This document shows positions 25,234-34,449 of a stretch of 64,000 nt of DNA, one piece after another. Source of the stretch: Actinosynnema sp. ALI-1.44 (GTDB lineage: Bacteria; Actinomycetota; Actinomycetes; Mycobacteriales; Pseudonocardiaceae); contig NZ_MTQO01000025.1 of assembly GCF_001984155.1 (NCBI RefSeq), positions 1 to 64,000 on the forward strand. The letters are read 5' to 3'. The notes below the pieces were generated by a model, which saw nothing but the letters and a program-made list of their open reading frames with translations, had not been told where the DNA came from and searched no databases. Position 1 is the stretch's first letter, and every line of letters begins with the position of its first letter. The translations under genes were made by a program, and so were the position numbers.

Positions 25234-28200
25234 TCAGTGGGCGTAGAGCTGCAGCTCGTAGATGCTGTAGCCCCACTTCGTTCTCCGTTGGATTCCGACG
25301 AATCGTATATATCGGGCTTGGGTTGGGGGCCAGACCGCTGTGTCCAGGCCGCCGTCTCCTGTGGTTGTCGCGTGGACCGGTTGCCAGGTGCTTCCGTCCG
25401 TTGACGCTTCCAGGCGGTAGGCCTTTCCGTACGCCGCCTCCCAGTGGATCACCGCGCGGGCCACCTGCTGCGTTGTACCCAGGTCCACTGTGAGGGACTG
25501 GTTGTCGCTCCAGTCGCTTGCCCAGCGGGTTGCCTGGTTTCCGTCGACCGCGTTGCGAGCTGGGGACGGGTATGCGCCGGTTTCCGCGCTTGTCGCCGTC
25601 GCTGCTCTGGCGAGGGCGAGGTTGGCGATGTTCTGGCCCCTTCGGGCCGGGAATTCCACTACTTGCTGGAATGTCGGGCGGTTCTGCCAGGTGATCTTGT
25701 CGTGGGTTATTCCGCCCAGCGGGTTTTGGATCACTGTGTCCGCGCACCACTGGTCACCCGCTGCGCAGTTGCCGTCGCCTGGGTACACCTGGTTCAGCGG
25801 GGCCGCTACCGCTTGGGTCAGCGTTGTCGTCAGCACTTGCCTGCATCCGGCCACTGTTCCGCCGCCGCAGTACTTCTGCGCCAACGGGCCTGCCACCTGG
25901 TCTTCCAGCACCGCTCGGAGGTCTTTCTGGACGTAGCCCCACCAGCCCGACTGGAACGACGACCCCTTGTGCGGCTGGCCGGAGTGGAAGTCTGGTTGTC
26001 CATTTTGGAATCCGGAGGGGGACTCGTTGATTCCTATGGTGGACACCAGCGCGTTGTACGCCGAGTCGCCGAGGCCTGGTTGGAACTGGGCGCGCACCAG
26101 CAGCGGCCACCATGCGTCGAGGATCTTTATCGCGTCCGCGTTCGCGTACTTGTGGCTGCTCTGCGCGGTTTCCTTGCGCAGCGAGCCACTGTTCATCCAG
26201 GTCTTCAACGACGCCACCGCGTTGGCGAGGCCGGGGTCGGTGATGGGCTGGCTTTCCAGGACCCGTAGCAGGTATGGCAACACGCGTTCGGCGCGCAGGT
26301 CGGCCAGGGCGGCGTCCGCCATGGCCTGTGTCAGGTTGACGCGGGTGACCTTCTTCCCGCCGGAGATCAGCGCGCGGACTCGGCTGTCCAGGAGGTCGCC
26401 GCGGTGCACCGCGCTCTTTTCGTAGCCTGCGTTGGCGTAGTCCTTTGCTTGTCCGTTGTTCCAGGAGATGAAGTAGTCCTGGTTCACGGCTTGTGGGTGT
26501 TGTTCGTACGGGGTGTAGGTCGCGCTGTTCGTCGCTGGGACCCAGCCGTTCCACTCGTAGGCCGGTGTCGCCCATACCGGCATGTTCGGGTCCACATTGG
26601 CTTTACGGGACGGGTTCGCGCCGGAGTTGAAGTACGCCGTGTCCTTCGAGTCCACGTAGAACCAGTTGAACGTGTAGTTCACGTGCGCCGCCGCGCGCTG
26701 GAAGTCCTGCGCCGAGGTGATCGCGCCCGGGTCGTTGAACTCCTGGAAACCGATGATCGACTCGATCTCGTGCTGGTACGTCGACCGCAGGCTCGTGTAC
26801 GCCACCGGCTTGCCGCCGACGGTCGCGCGGTGCGTGATGGGGCCGTACGCCGTGCGGAACGCGACCAGGCGGTACGACCCTTCCGGCGTGCCGTCGGCGA
26901 CCGTCGGTTTCCACGCGTTCTTGCGCTCGATCGTCTCGATCGGCGTGCACTGACCGCGGAACATGTAGTGCGTCGAGTCCTTGGTCGGCGGCTTCCCGGT
27001 CGGGTCGCACAGTTCCACCGCGTACGTGTCGATGATGTCCTGCGCCGAGGTCGTCGCACTCCACGAGTAGTCCTGGCCACGCCCGAGCAGCACGTAGAAG
27101 CTGATGCCGGCGAACGACGCGCCGCGTGCGCTGATGCCCGGCCCCTGCAGCTCCTGCAGGACCAGCAGTTGCGGGGCGAAGTAGCCGGTTTGCGGGCCGA
27201 ACACCGCGACCGGGTTGCCGCTCGCGGTGTGCTGGCCGGACACCACCAGCGCGTTGGACATGCCGTGCTTCTCGCTCACCAGGTTGCCTGGCAGAACACC
27301 GTCATCGAACACGCCACGCGCCGGTTCCAGCTGCTCGGGTGCCGCGACCTTCACCGGCGCCGCCGACGCGGTGGCGGCCGAGCCAGTGGGGTCGAACACC
27401 AGCTGCTGCGATGTCACCGAACCCTTGTCGGGCATGGCCACGCCCGCGGGGTTCGCGGGTGACTGGGCGTACGGGAAGCTCTGGCCGTTGTGCAGCGTGT
27501 TGACCGTCTCCGGGTCGTTCTGCGACCGGAACGCCTGCCAGGCCTTTTCGCCGTCGGCCACGCCGTACCGCTCGTGGAACGCCATCCGCGTGATCGCCGA
27601 CCGCACTTCGCCGCCACCGCCGCCACCGAACTGAGCGCCGACCACGGACGCGAGGATGACCAGGTCAGGCAGGCTGAACGGGTCGATCCTGCCCGCGTTG
27701 GTGATCGCGTCGACGTGTCCGGTCAGCACGTATTCGCCGGGGAAGTAGCGGCCGCTGTGCGACTGCTGGATGTAGAGGTTGATGCCGTCGAGGTACGCGC
27801 GCGCGTCCGCCAGCGCCTGCGCGCCCTTTGGACTGGACGCGGCTGCCCGGTCAACCTGGGCCTGAAGCTCGGCCTCGTTGTACGGGGCCGAGCGGAAGAA
27901 GCCCTGTTCCAGTTCACGGTTGGCCGCGGCGCCACCCGCGAACGGGGTCAGTTGGCCACGTCCCACCCGGCGGAACAGGTCCATCAGCCAGAGCCGGTCC
28001 TGCGCCGCGGCGTACCCGGCGCCGAACATCGTGCCCGCCCTGGTCGTGCCGGTGACGTGGGGCAGGCCCAGCTGCTTGTCACGCACGATCGTCACGTCCG
28101 CGCGCGGCTTGGTGGTGCTCTCCACCTGACCCGCCGGGACGCCGAATGAGGCGTCGTTGAAGAACTGTCCGATTTTCTCGGTCGTGAGCGTGCTGTAACC

Positions 28201-28458
28201 GGACGCGAGGGTGTCGTACTTGGCCAATTGGTCGGACGAATGCGCTGGTCTGGTGCCGAGCACCTTGTGCGCGAGGATGTCGGCCAGCGTGGCGTTGCCG
28301 TTGGCTCCCGGTGGCAGAACGTCACCGCACTGGCCAAGGCAGAAGTCGATGGGGGCCGCCTCCACCTGGGGTTCCGCGTTTCCGGACGGCGCGGCGGCGA
28401 CGAGTCCGGCGACGGTGGCGATGGCGGACAAGGCGGCGAGTAGGCGTCCACGCGTCAT
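25234..28458 (-). CDS. Secreted penicillin acylase family hydrolase with F5/8C domain
   Basis: The 1074-residue Ntn-hydrolase precursor has a signal peptide (MTRGRLLAALSAIATVAGLV AAAPS...). The alpha-subunit region follows (DVTIVRDKQLGLPHVTGTTR, GAGYAAAQDRLWLMDLFRR), then a spacer. The predicted autocleavage site precedes Ser401 in EKHGMSNALVVSG, which becomes the N-terminal nucleophile of the beta subunit. Beta-subunit landmarks include NPVAVFGPQTGYFAPQLLVL and the motif region NYTFNWFYVDSKDTAYFNSG. The last 130 or so residues are a discoidin/F5/8 type C module (ARNAVDGNQATRWASDWSDN), probably for glycan or surface binding. Such enzymes cleave acyl groups from beta-lactams or acyl-homoserine lactones; the substrate is not predictable. 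GAGAGGAG precedes the ATG. Confidence 0.92.
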   Translation of the reverse strand: MTRGRLLAALSAIATVAGLVAAAPSGNAEPQVEAAPIDFCLGQCGDVLPPGANGNATLADILAHKVLGTRPAHSSDQLAKYDTLASGYSTLTTEKIGQFFNDASFGVPAGQVESTTKPRADVTIVRDKQLGLPHVTGTTRAGTMFGAGYAAAQDRLWLMDLFRRVGRGQLTPFAGGAAANRELEQGFFRSAPYNEAELQAQVDRAAASSPKGAQALADARAYLDGINLYIQQSHSGRYFPGEYVLTGHVDAITNAGRIDPFSLPDLVILASVVGAQFGGGGGGEVRSAITRMAFHERYGVADGEKAWQAFRSQNDPETVNTLHNGQSFPYAQSPANPAGVAMPDKGSVTSQQLVFDPTGSAATASAAPVKVAAPEQLEPARGVFDDGVLPGNLVSEKHGMSNALVVSGQHTASGNPVAVFGPQTGYFAPQLLVLQELQGPGISARGASFAGISFYVLLGRGQDYSWSATTSAQDIIDTYAVELCDPTGKPPTKDSTHYMFRGQCTPIETIERKNAWKPTVADGTPEGSYRLVAFRTAYGPITHRATVGGKPVAYTSLRSTYQHEIESIIGFQEFNDPGAITSAQDFQRAAAHVNYTFNWFYVDSKDTAYFNSGANPSRKANVDPNMPVWATPAYEWNGWVPATNSATYTPYEQHPQAVNQDYFISWNNGQAKDYANAGYEKSAVHRGDLLDSRVRALISGGKKVTRVNLTQAMADAALADLRAERVLPYLLRVLESQPITDPGLANAVASLKTWMNSGSLRKETAQSSHKYANADAIKILDAWWPLLVRAQFQPGLGDSAYNALVSTIGINESPSGFQNGQPDFHSGQPHKGSSFQSGWWGYVQKDLRAVLEDQVAGPLAQKYCGGGTVAGCRQVLTTTLTQAVAAPLNQVYPGDGNCAAGDQWCADTVIQNPLGGITHDKITWQNRPTFQQVVEFPARRGQNIANLALARAATATSAETGAYPSPARNAVDGNQATRWASDWSDNQSLTVDLGTTQQVARAVIHWEAAYGKAYRLEASTDGSTWQPVHATTTGDGGLDTAVWPPTQARYIRFVGIQRRTKWGYSIYELQLYAH

Positions 28459-28684
28459 TGCAGGGGGCTCCTCTCAATGCGTGACGCAGGCCACGTTACC
28501 CCCGAGTAGGTCTATTGCGAAAGAGCTTCACTTTTAACCGTCTGCTACCAGCTACGATCACTCAGTAGACAAATGTGACACGTTAGGGATTGACCTTCAG
28601 CCTATTGGGTGAGAAAAAGGGCCATTGGACTCCGGCGCCGTCGCCTGAACCGGCTGCGCAGGACCCGACCGGGGAGGCTCCAAG

Positions 28685-29332
28685 GTGATCAAGGTGATGC
28701 TCGCGGACGACGAGGACCTCGTCCGTTCGGGACTTCGAACGATCCTGACCAGCGCGGGGGACATCGAGGTGGTCGCCGAGACCGATGACGGTCTGCACGT
28801 GGCCGACCTCGCCAGACAGCACCGGCCGCACGTGGCCCTGCTGGACATCCGGATGCGCTCCGCGGACGGTCTGTTCGCGCTGCGCAGGCTGCGTGCCCTG
28901 CCGGAACCCCCGAAGGTCGCCATGCTCACCACGTTCGACGTGGACGAGTACGTCACGGAAGCGCTGCGCATCGGCGCGAGCGGCTTCCTGCTCAAGGACA
29001 CCGAACCGGCTGTGCTGGTTCGCGCGGTCCGTGATCTGGCGGCAGGCGGCGCTGTGCTCGACCCGGGCGTCGCGGCCCGGGTGCTCTCACAGGTCGCGGA
29101 CGGCGAACGCGCCGCGGAACCGGCCAGGCGTCTGCTGGCATCGCTCTCGGAACGGGAACGGGAGGTCGTCGGCCTGATCGGCCAGGGCCTGTCCAACGCC
29201 GAGATCGGCAGCGCACTGCACCTGTCCGAGGCAACCGTCAAGGGGTACGTCTCCGCCGTGCTGGGCAAGATCGGCGCGGTCAACCGCGTTCAGGCAGCGC
29301 TGGTCGCCTACCGCGGCGGGCTCATCGCCTGA
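28685..29332 (+). CDS. NarL/LuxR-type response regulator
   Basis: The 215-residue regulator has a receiver domain (MIKVMLADDEDLVRSGLRTI, with phospho-acceptor Asp in ALLDIRM and the conserved Lys in GFLLKDTEP) and a C-terminal LuxR helix-turn-helix (LSEREREVVGLIGQGLSNAE, IGSALHLSEATVKGYVSAVL). GTG 28685 has GGGAGG upstream. No histidine kinase is adjacent, so its partner is encoded elsewhere. Its 3' end overlaps the convergent GGDEF gene by 25 bases. Confidence 0.92.
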   Translation: MIKVMLADDEDLVRSGLRTILTSAGDIEVVAETDDGLHVADLARQHRPHVALLDIRMRSADGLFALRRLRALPEPPKVAMLTTFDVDEYVTEALRIGASGFLLKDTEPAVLVRAVRDLAAGGAVLDPGVAARVLSQVADGERAAEPARRLLASLSEREREVVGLIGQGLSNAEIGSALHLSEATVKGYVSAVLGKIGAVNRVQAALVAYRGGLIA

Positions 29333-30807
29333 TCGAGGTCCGGCCACTCGACCCGGTTGCGACCGTTTCGTTTGGCCAGGTAGAGGGCTGTGTCCGCGGC
29401 GGCGAAGAGGTGCTCGAGGCTGCCGCGGCCACTGGCCACGCCGATGCTCACGGTGGGGCGCCGTGCCGCGCCGAGCCGTGAGCGCCAGTCGTGGCTGTCC
29501 ACGGCCGCCCTGATCCGCTCGGCCACGGCCAGCCCCAGCTGACCCTCCCCGACGAGCAGGATGATGAACTCGTCGCCCGCCCACCGCGCCACCAGATCGC
29601 CTGTCCGGCACTCGCCGCGCAGCAACTCCGCGATCTCCCGCAGCGCGCTGTCGCCGACGGCGTGCCCGGCGTCGTCGTTGATCTCCTTGAACCAGTCGAC
29701 GTCGATCACGATGAGCCACGGCGTGGCGCCTGCCGCCGCCGCGTTGGCGAGCACTTCGGGGGCTTTGCGTTCCAGACCGAGGCGGTTGGTCAGACCGGTC
29801 AGCGGGTCCCGGACGGCCGCTTCCTGCGCCACCGTGGCGAGGCGTTGGGACTGGATGGCGAACCGCCGCTGCTCCAACGCCAGGCCGAGGCCTTCCTGCA
29901 TGATGGACATCGCGGTGGTACGGGCCCGCACGTTGCGCCGCAGCGCCGTCGCCTCGCCCGCGAAGTCGTTGAGCTGCGCGCAGATGTCCGCCAGGTCGGC
30001 GGAGAACCGTTGCACCAACGGCACGTCGTTGATCATCTCGATTTGCCGGAGCGCGTTGCTGGCGTACGTCCGCGCTTCGACGAGATCGCCCTGCAGCCTG
30101 CGCACGATGGACAGCACCCAGTTGCCGACCGCGATACACCAGCGGTCGCCCGCGGCCCGTCCCACTTCGACCGTCTCGAACGCGGCCTTCTCACCTGCCG
30201 CGAACTCCCCGCAGCCCACCAGGGCCGAGCTGTACGCGCCGAGCAGCGACCGGCTGGTCTGCGGGGAGATCCTGTCCAGCGCCAGGCCTTCGGCGAGCAG
30301 GGCTCGTCCCTCGGTGAACATCGGCATCGCCTGTGCGGGCGGCAGGTTCATCGCCCACAACGTGAGCCCTCCGCCGAGACGCTGCAACGCCACACCCAGT
30401 TCGACAACGTTGTCGCTGGTTCGCGCGGTACTCAGGGCCGCGCGCAGCATCGGCTCGGCGGCGCGGAGGTGTCCGATGCTGTTGAGCAGGTAGCCGAGTT
30501 GACCCATCGCGTTCGCCGCGCGGGCGCCGGACGGCGGCTCGCTGTCGATGTCCGCCCAGCCCTCCGCGGCCAGTTCGAGAGCGAGCGGGATCCGGCCGAG
30601 CCGCCACGCGATGACCGCGCGCCCGGTCAGGATCGCGGCTCGTGACCAGGTGTCCGCTTCGGCGGGCATGGCCTCGAGCGACTTGTCGAACCGGGTCGCG
30701 GCCTCGGCGAGCTGGTCGGTGCCCAGCAAGACGTAGATCTCCCGGTCTTCCCGGAGGATTTCGCCAGCCTCGTCCTGCTCGTTGTGGTCCAAACCCGGCC
30801 TCGGCAA
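29308..30807 (-). CDS. Diguanylate cyclase with TPR-like N-terminal region
   Basis: The 499-residue protein is predicted to synthesise c-di-GMP. Residues 1-320 form helical TPR-like repeats (ILTGRAVIAWRLGRIPLALE, MGQLGYLLNSIGHLRAAEPM). The C-terminal GGDEF domain (about 330-490) has DPLTGLTNRLGLERK, VIDVDWFKEINDDAGHAVGD and active-site loop RWAGDEFIILL (AGDEF, an accepted variant of GGDEF). No inhibitory RxxD motif was noticed just upstream. No membrane segment is present, so it is cytoplasmic. A TTG at 30807 with GAGGGG upstream is taken as start, but this is uncertain. Confidence 0.88.
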   Translation of the reverse strand: MPRPGLDHNEQDEAGEILREDREIYVLLGTDQLAEAATRFDKSLEAMPAEADTWSRAAILTGRAVIAWRLGRIPLALELAAEGWADIDSEPPSGARAANAMGQLGYLLNSIGHLRAAEPMLRAALSTARTSDNVVELGVALQRLGGGLTLWAMNLPPAQAMPMFTEGRALLAEGLALDRISPQTSRSLLGAYSSALVGCGEFAAGEKAAFETVEVGRAAGDRWCIAVGNWVLSIVRRLQGDLVEARTYASNALRQIEMINDVPLVQRFSADLADICAQLNDFAGEATALRRNVRARTTAMSIMQEGLGLALEQRRFAIQSQRLATVAQEAAVRDPLTGLTNRLGLERKAPEVLANAAAAGATPWLIVIDVDWFKEINDDAGHAVGDSALREIAELLRGECRTGDLVARWAGDEFIILLVGEGQLGLAVAERIRAAVDSHDWRSRLGAARRPTVSIGVASGRGSLEHLFAAADTALYLAKRNGRNRVEWPDLDQAMSPPR

Positions 30808-30907
30808 CCTGTGTAGCCCCTCGTATCCCCGAGGCCGAGATTACCCGCGATTGCCACTGGACTGGCACAACGAGCAGATAACGCGTTTGATCTATAACTC
30901 TTTCGGA

Positions 30908-31144
30908 CTAACGCCGACTGGGTGACGGGTAGGGCAACAAGGCCATCTCCCGCGCGTTCTTGATTGCCGTGGCAACTTCACGTTGCTGGCAGGGGGTCAG
31001 TCCCGTGACCCGGCGTGACCTGATCTTGCCTCGGTCGGAGATGAACTCGCGCAGCAGGGCCGCGTCCTTCCAATCTACTGTGGACAAGCCCTCGCGGAGC
31101 AGGATGTTCTCCCTGCGGCGGTCATTCCTACGCGTGTGTCGCAA
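30908..31144 (-). CDS. rpsR: Ribosomal protein bS18, zinc-independent paralog
   Basis: The 78-residue S18 reads [60 protein letters not shown]. It lacks the Cys cluster of the zinc-binding form (a single Cys remains), as expected for the C-minus paralog used when zinc is scarce. The TTG start at 31144 follows the L33 stop by three bases, and GGAG lies inside the end of rpmG. It is the last gene of the rpmB-rpmG-rpsR operon; the S14 paralog often present in such operons is absent. Confidence 0.92.
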   Translation of the reverse strand: MRHTRRNDRRRENILLREGLSTVDWKDAALLREFISDRGKIRSRRVTGLTPCQQREVATAIKNAREMALLPYPSPSRR

Positions 31145-31147
31145 AAG

Positions 31148-31312
31148 TCAGCGCTCCTCGCGGAAGTCGACGTGCCGCCGGGCGACCGGGTCGTACTTGC
31201 GCAGCACCATCCGATCGGGATCGTTGCGGCGGTTCTTGCGGGTCACATATGTGTACCCGGTACCCGCCGTGGACCTGAGCTTGACGATCGGCCTGATGTC
31301 GTTGCGGGCCAT
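31148..31312 (-). CDS. rpmG: Ribosomal protein bL33, zinc-independent paralog
   Basis: The 54-residue L33 reads [40 protein letters not shown]. It contains no cysteine, so it is the C-minus form that does not hold zinc. Its ATG overlaps the L28 stop (TGATG), so translation is coupled. It replaces the zinc-binding paralog on ribosomes under zinc starvation. Confidence 0.94.
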   Translation of the reverse strand: MARNDIRPIVKLRSTAGTGYTYVTRKNRRNDPDRMVLRKYDPVARRHVDFREER

Positions 31313-31548
31313 CAGACGCGCACCCCTGCCCGGCGCAGCCGCGCCACGACCGCCTCGATTCCCTTGCGGTCGATGGTTTTGATGCCCTTCGACGACACCG
31401 TCAGCGTGATCCGCCGCCCTTCCGACGGCAGCCAGTAGTGACGCCGTTGCACGTTCGGGTCCCAGCGCCGTTTCGTGCGCTTGTGCGAGTGCGAGACCTG
31501 GTTGCCGAACCCGGGTTTGCGCCCGGTGACCTGGCAGATCGCGGACAT
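31312..31548 (-). CDS. rpmB: Ribosomal protein bL28, zinc-independent paralog
   Basis: The 78-residue L28 reads [40 protein letters not shown], then [20 protein letters not shown]. Only one Cys remains of the two CxxC pairs, marking the zinc-independent form. GGAGGG precedes the ATG, and the Zur-like palindrome lies nine bases further upstream, so it is first in a Zur-repressed operon. Confidence 0.94.
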   Translation of the reverse strand: MSAICQVTGRKPGFGNQVSHSHKRTKRRWDPNVQRRHYWLPSEGRRITLTVSSKGIKTIDRKGIEAVVARLRRAGVRV

Positions 31549-31557
31549 CAGCCCTCC

Positions 31558-31578
31558 TGAAAATGACAGTCGTTTTCA
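31558..31578. promoter_or_regulatory. Zur-like operator between rpmB and the COG0523 gene
   Basis: TGAAAA (31558-31563) and TTTTCA (31573-31578) are mirror images around nine bases; the inner TGACAGTCG is also nearly symmetric. This resembles actinobacterial Zur boxes (TGAAAATGxxxTTTTCA type). It sits in front of both divergent genes, each of a family known to be zinc-regulated. Confidence 0.75.
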
Positions 31579-31613
31579 ATTACGATAGCATGGCGACCGT
31601 CGAAAGGAGTGGC

Positions 31614-32753
31614 ATGTCACGGGTTGGACTGGTGGTCGTGGCTGGTCTGCCGCGGCGGCAAGCGGCGGCGGTGGCGGCGAGGCTGATGCATTCTGAGGCC
31701 GGGAGCGTTGTCGTGCACCACGATCTGCGCGACATCGCCAGGGGTTTCGTTGTGCGCAGGCAGAAGTCGGCCGAAAGTGAGCGCGTCGACCGGCTGGAGC
31801 TCGCACACGGTTGCGTCTCCTGCACTCTGCGCGAGGACTTGGTGCCGTTGCTGGCGAAACTGGCCGAATCGGACGGTGTGCGCCGGATCGTGCTGCACCT
31901 CGACCCGACCATCGAGCCGGAACCGGTCTGCTGGGCGCTGCGATCGATCCCGGTCCAAGTGGTCGGCGTGGTCACCGTCGTCGACCAGGCCACTTGGCTG
32001 GCCGATGCGACGGGAGACGAGGAACTGGCGGAACGTGGATTCGGCGTAGCGGAAGGGGATGACCGGACTGTCGCGCAGGTCGCCGTCGGCCAGGCCGAGT
32101 TCGCCGACGCGATCGTGCTCGCCGGTGCGGACACGGAAACATGGACCGACGCGTGGACCACGGCCCGTACTTCCGCCGTGCTGACCAGGATCGCGCCACG
32201 CGCGAAGCGGGTTTCCTTCGCCAACGCCGTGCACGCGCTGTGCGACCTGCCGCGGGGAGCGCGGCGCGGCAGGGTCGACCGCTGGTTCGACCCACTCCTT
32301 TATGGACAGCCGCCGCTGGAGTCCGACTGCGGCGTGTCGTTGACGGTGTTCGCGGACCGGCGGCCGTTCCACCCGCACCGCCTGCACGAAGCGATCGGTG
32401 TGCTGCTCGAGGGTGTCGTACGGGTCCGCGGCCGGTTCTGGCTGGCCAGTCAGCCGGATGTGGCGCTGTGGTTCGAGTCGGCCGGTGGCGCGCTGCGGAT
32501 CGGCCACGGCGGGCCGTGGCTGGCCACAATGGACGACTGGCGAGCTGAGTGTCCGCAACGGACGGTGAAGGCCTCGCTGGAGTGGCACCCGAGGTTCGGC
32601 GACCGCGCGCAGGAGTTGACGATCGTCGCCCACCAGGCGCTCCCGGACGAGCTCACCGCCGCGCTGGAGGCGGCGCTGCTGACCGACGAGGAACTGGCCG
32701 AGGGAGAGAAAGCCTGGCTTCGGTACCCGGATCCCTTGGTGGCTATTGAGTAG
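31614..32753 (+). CDS. COG0523/CobW-like protein lacking a canonical P-loop
   Basis: The 379-residue protein of the COG0523 (CobW/ZigA) family is linked to zinc allocation. The family CxCC region appears as HGCVSCTLREDL, and the C-terminal CobW_C domain contains RFWLASQPDVALWFESAGGA. The N-terminal Walker A of normal members (GxxGxGKT) is absent: the equivalent position reads VVVAGLPRRQAAAVAARL. This recalls mycobacterial Mrf, a COG0523 protein that recruits a hibernation factor to C-minus ribosomes. The shared divergent Zur box with the C-minus ribosomal operon supports that role by analogy. AAAGGAG precedes the ATG. Confidence 0.85.
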   Translation: MSRVGLVVVAGLPRRQAAAVAARLMHSEAGSVVVHHDLRDIARGFVVRRQKSAESERVDRLELAHGCVSCTLREDLVPLLAKLAESDGVRRIVLHLDPTIEPEPVCWALRSIPVQVVGVVTVVDQATWLADATGDEELAERGFGVAEGDDRTVAQVAVGQAEFADAIVLAGADTETWTDAWTTARTSAVLTRIAPRAKRVSFANAVHALCDLPRGARRGRVDRWFDPLLYGQPPLESDCGVSLTVFADRRPFHPHRLHEAIGVLLEGVVRVRGRFWLASQPDVALWFESAGGALRIGHGGPWLATMDDWRAECPQRTVKASLEWHPRFGDRAQELTIVAHQALPDELTAALEAALLTDEELAEGEKAWLRYPDPLVAIE

Positions 32754-33387
32754 TGCCGTCGGGCGACGGGCGCCATTGCGGGAACGGCCGGTCAAGGCTC
32801 CACTTCCCGTGCGCCAGCGTGAGGATCCGCGGGTCGACCTGGTTCGGATTGGACAGTGACTCGAACAGGTCGATGCTCCACGAGAACGCCCGCCTGCACA
32901 GCAGTCGCATCGTCAGCCCGTGCGTCACCAGCAGGACGGTGTCCGGGTGGTCGTGGTCCTCCTTCATCCGGTCCTTGAGCTCGGCGAGGAACGCGGCCAC
33001 CCGGTCGTCCACGTCCGCGCCCGACTCGCCGTGCTCGAGCCGGTAGAAGAAGTGCCCGAACTCGTGCCGTTTGAGCTTCTGGATCTCCTGCTCAACCGGG
33101 TCCTGCAGGTTTCCCCAGTCCTGTTCGCGCAGCCGCGGCTCGGCGACGGTCCTGGTAACCATGTCGTCGAGGTCCAGCAGTTGCAACGTGCGCTGCGTTC
33201 GCACGTACGGGCTGACATAGACCGCCACCGGACCGGGCCCGAGCAGCTCGCGCACGACCGGGCCGGCGGCGCGAGCCTGCTCCTCGCCTTTCGTGGTCAG
33301 CGGCAAGGCGTGGTCGGGGATACGGCAGTACGCCAGCTCGTCGACGTTGCCCAGGCTCTCGGCGTGCCGCAGGAGAATGATCCGCAC
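32743..33387 (-). CDS. Histidine phosphatase (phosphoglycerate mutase-like)
   Basis: The 214-residue enzyme has the catalytic RHG-type motif as LLRHAESLGN near the N-terminus, the second Arg in VSPYVRTQRT, Glu in the REQDWG segment and the second catalytic His in LLVTHGLTMRLL. The family removes phosphate from metabolites or proteins through a phospho-histidine; the substrate is unknown. Its 3' end overlaps the convergent COG0523 gene by 11 bases. Confidence 0.88.
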   Translation of the reverse strand: MRIILLRHAESLGNVDELAYCRIPDHALPLTTKGEEQARAAGPVVRELLGPGPVAVYVSPYVRTQRTLQLLDLDDMVTRTVAEPRLREQDWGNLQDPVEQEIQKLKRHEFGHFFYRLEHGESGADVDDRVAAFLAELKDRMKEDHDHPDTVLLVTHGLTMRLLCRRAFSWSIDLFESLSNPNQVDPRILTLAHGKWSLDRPFPQWRPSPDGTTQ

Positions 33388-33402
33388 CTCTTCATCGTGC
33401 CG

Positions 33403-34374
33403 TCACCGGCCATGACCCGACCGAGTGAGGAGGGTCACGGTCGACGCGTCACCCACGACGGCCTTGTCCACCGAACGTGGGACCGCGCGCTCGTGCGCCC
33501 CGCCGCGTACGCCGAGCACCTTGCTGATCTGGTTGGCCACACCGACCATTCCGGACTTGAACGGGTGGTACTGGATGGCCGTGAACAGGTTGTTGTCCTT
33601 GCCCTGGATCCACGCGGCGCGGCCGGCGCAGGCGTCGTGGCCCAGCGACGCCGGGTACATGTCGACGAATGTCGTTCGCCCGTCGTCGGCGGCCGCCTTG
33701 GCCAGCGCCGAGTTGAGCGCCTGCTCGACGTCGTCGAGCCAGCGCAGGTCGCCGTCGGCGATCGGGAGCACGCTCGGGCAGTTTCCTCGCGGCGGCGCGA
33801 TCCTGGGGTAGCCGACCAGCAGCACCTTCGCCGAAGGGGAGCGTTCGTGCACGCCCGCGAGCACCGCGCGGACCCGGTCGCCGGTCATGGCCACCTTCTG
33901 CTTCATCGTGTCCACGCCGTCCACCACGTGGAACGAGCGGCACGGCGACCCGCCCGGGTCGGTCGGCCGCAGCTCGGGGCATTTGCTGGTGAGCTGGCCG
34001 AACACGCCGAAGTCGTTGCCGCCTATGCCGATCGTGACCAGGTCGGTGTCCGGGCGCAGGAAGCTGAACTGCGCCGGGTGCGTGCCGAACGGCAACGGCG
34101 GGGTCTGCGGGGTGAGCATGTTCGTGGTGTCCGCGCCGCCGCAGCTGCCGTCGGTGTACGACCGCAGCCCGAGGTTGTCGGCCAGCAGCGCGGGGTAGTT
34201 GTTCGTCGAGGTGTAGCACGCGAGCCGGTCCAGCCGTGGCCACAGGATGCCGGGACCGGAGGTGTAGGAGTCGCCGAGTGCGACGTATCGGTGGTAGCGG
34301 GGTGTGGCATTGGCGACCGGCGTCACCAGCAGGAACGCGAGTAGGGTCACCATGATCACGCGCAGTGTTTTCAC
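33403..34374 (-). CDS. Secreted SGNH/GDSL hydrolase
   Basis: The 323-residue exported esterase/lipase-like enzyme has a signal peptide (VKTLRVIMVTLLAFLLVTPV ending in ANA). Block I is YVALGDSYTSGPG with nucleophile Ser, block III is IGIGGNDFGVFG, and a later block is YHPFKSGM with catalytic His. Paired Cys suggest disulfides, as in secreted actinomycete SGNH lipases. The GTG at 34374 gives correct spacing to GGAG; an in-frame GTG two codons earlier does not. It targets an acyl ester, identity unknown. Confidence 0.9.
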   Translation of the reverse strand: MKTLRVIMVTLLAFLLVTPVANATPRYHRYVALGDSYTSGPGILWPRLDRLACYTSTNNYPALLADNLGLRSYTDGSCGGADTTNMLTPQTPPLPFGTHPAQFSFLRPDTDLVTIGIGGNDFGVFGQLTSKCPELRPTDPGGSPCRSFHVVDGVDTMKQKVAMTGDRVRAVLAGVHERSPSAKVLLVGYPRIAPPRGNCPSVLPIADGDLRWLDDVEQALNSALAKAAADDGRTTFVDMYPASLGHDACAGRAAWIQGKDNNLFTAIQYHPFKSGMVGVANQISKVLGVRGGAHERAVPRSVDKAVVGDASTVTLLTRSGHGR

Positions 34375-34449
34375 GGTCACACTCCATCACCGGCTCGGCC
34401 TGTTTGTCCAGGTCAGTCGCCCGGTCGGAGCTATTTAGACTGACTTGCC

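Noticed and set aside
29087-30139. Gly/Arg-rich frame inside the GGDEF gene
   Set aside because: It is a shadow of the diguanylate cyclase in another frame with extreme Arg/Gly composition and no motif.
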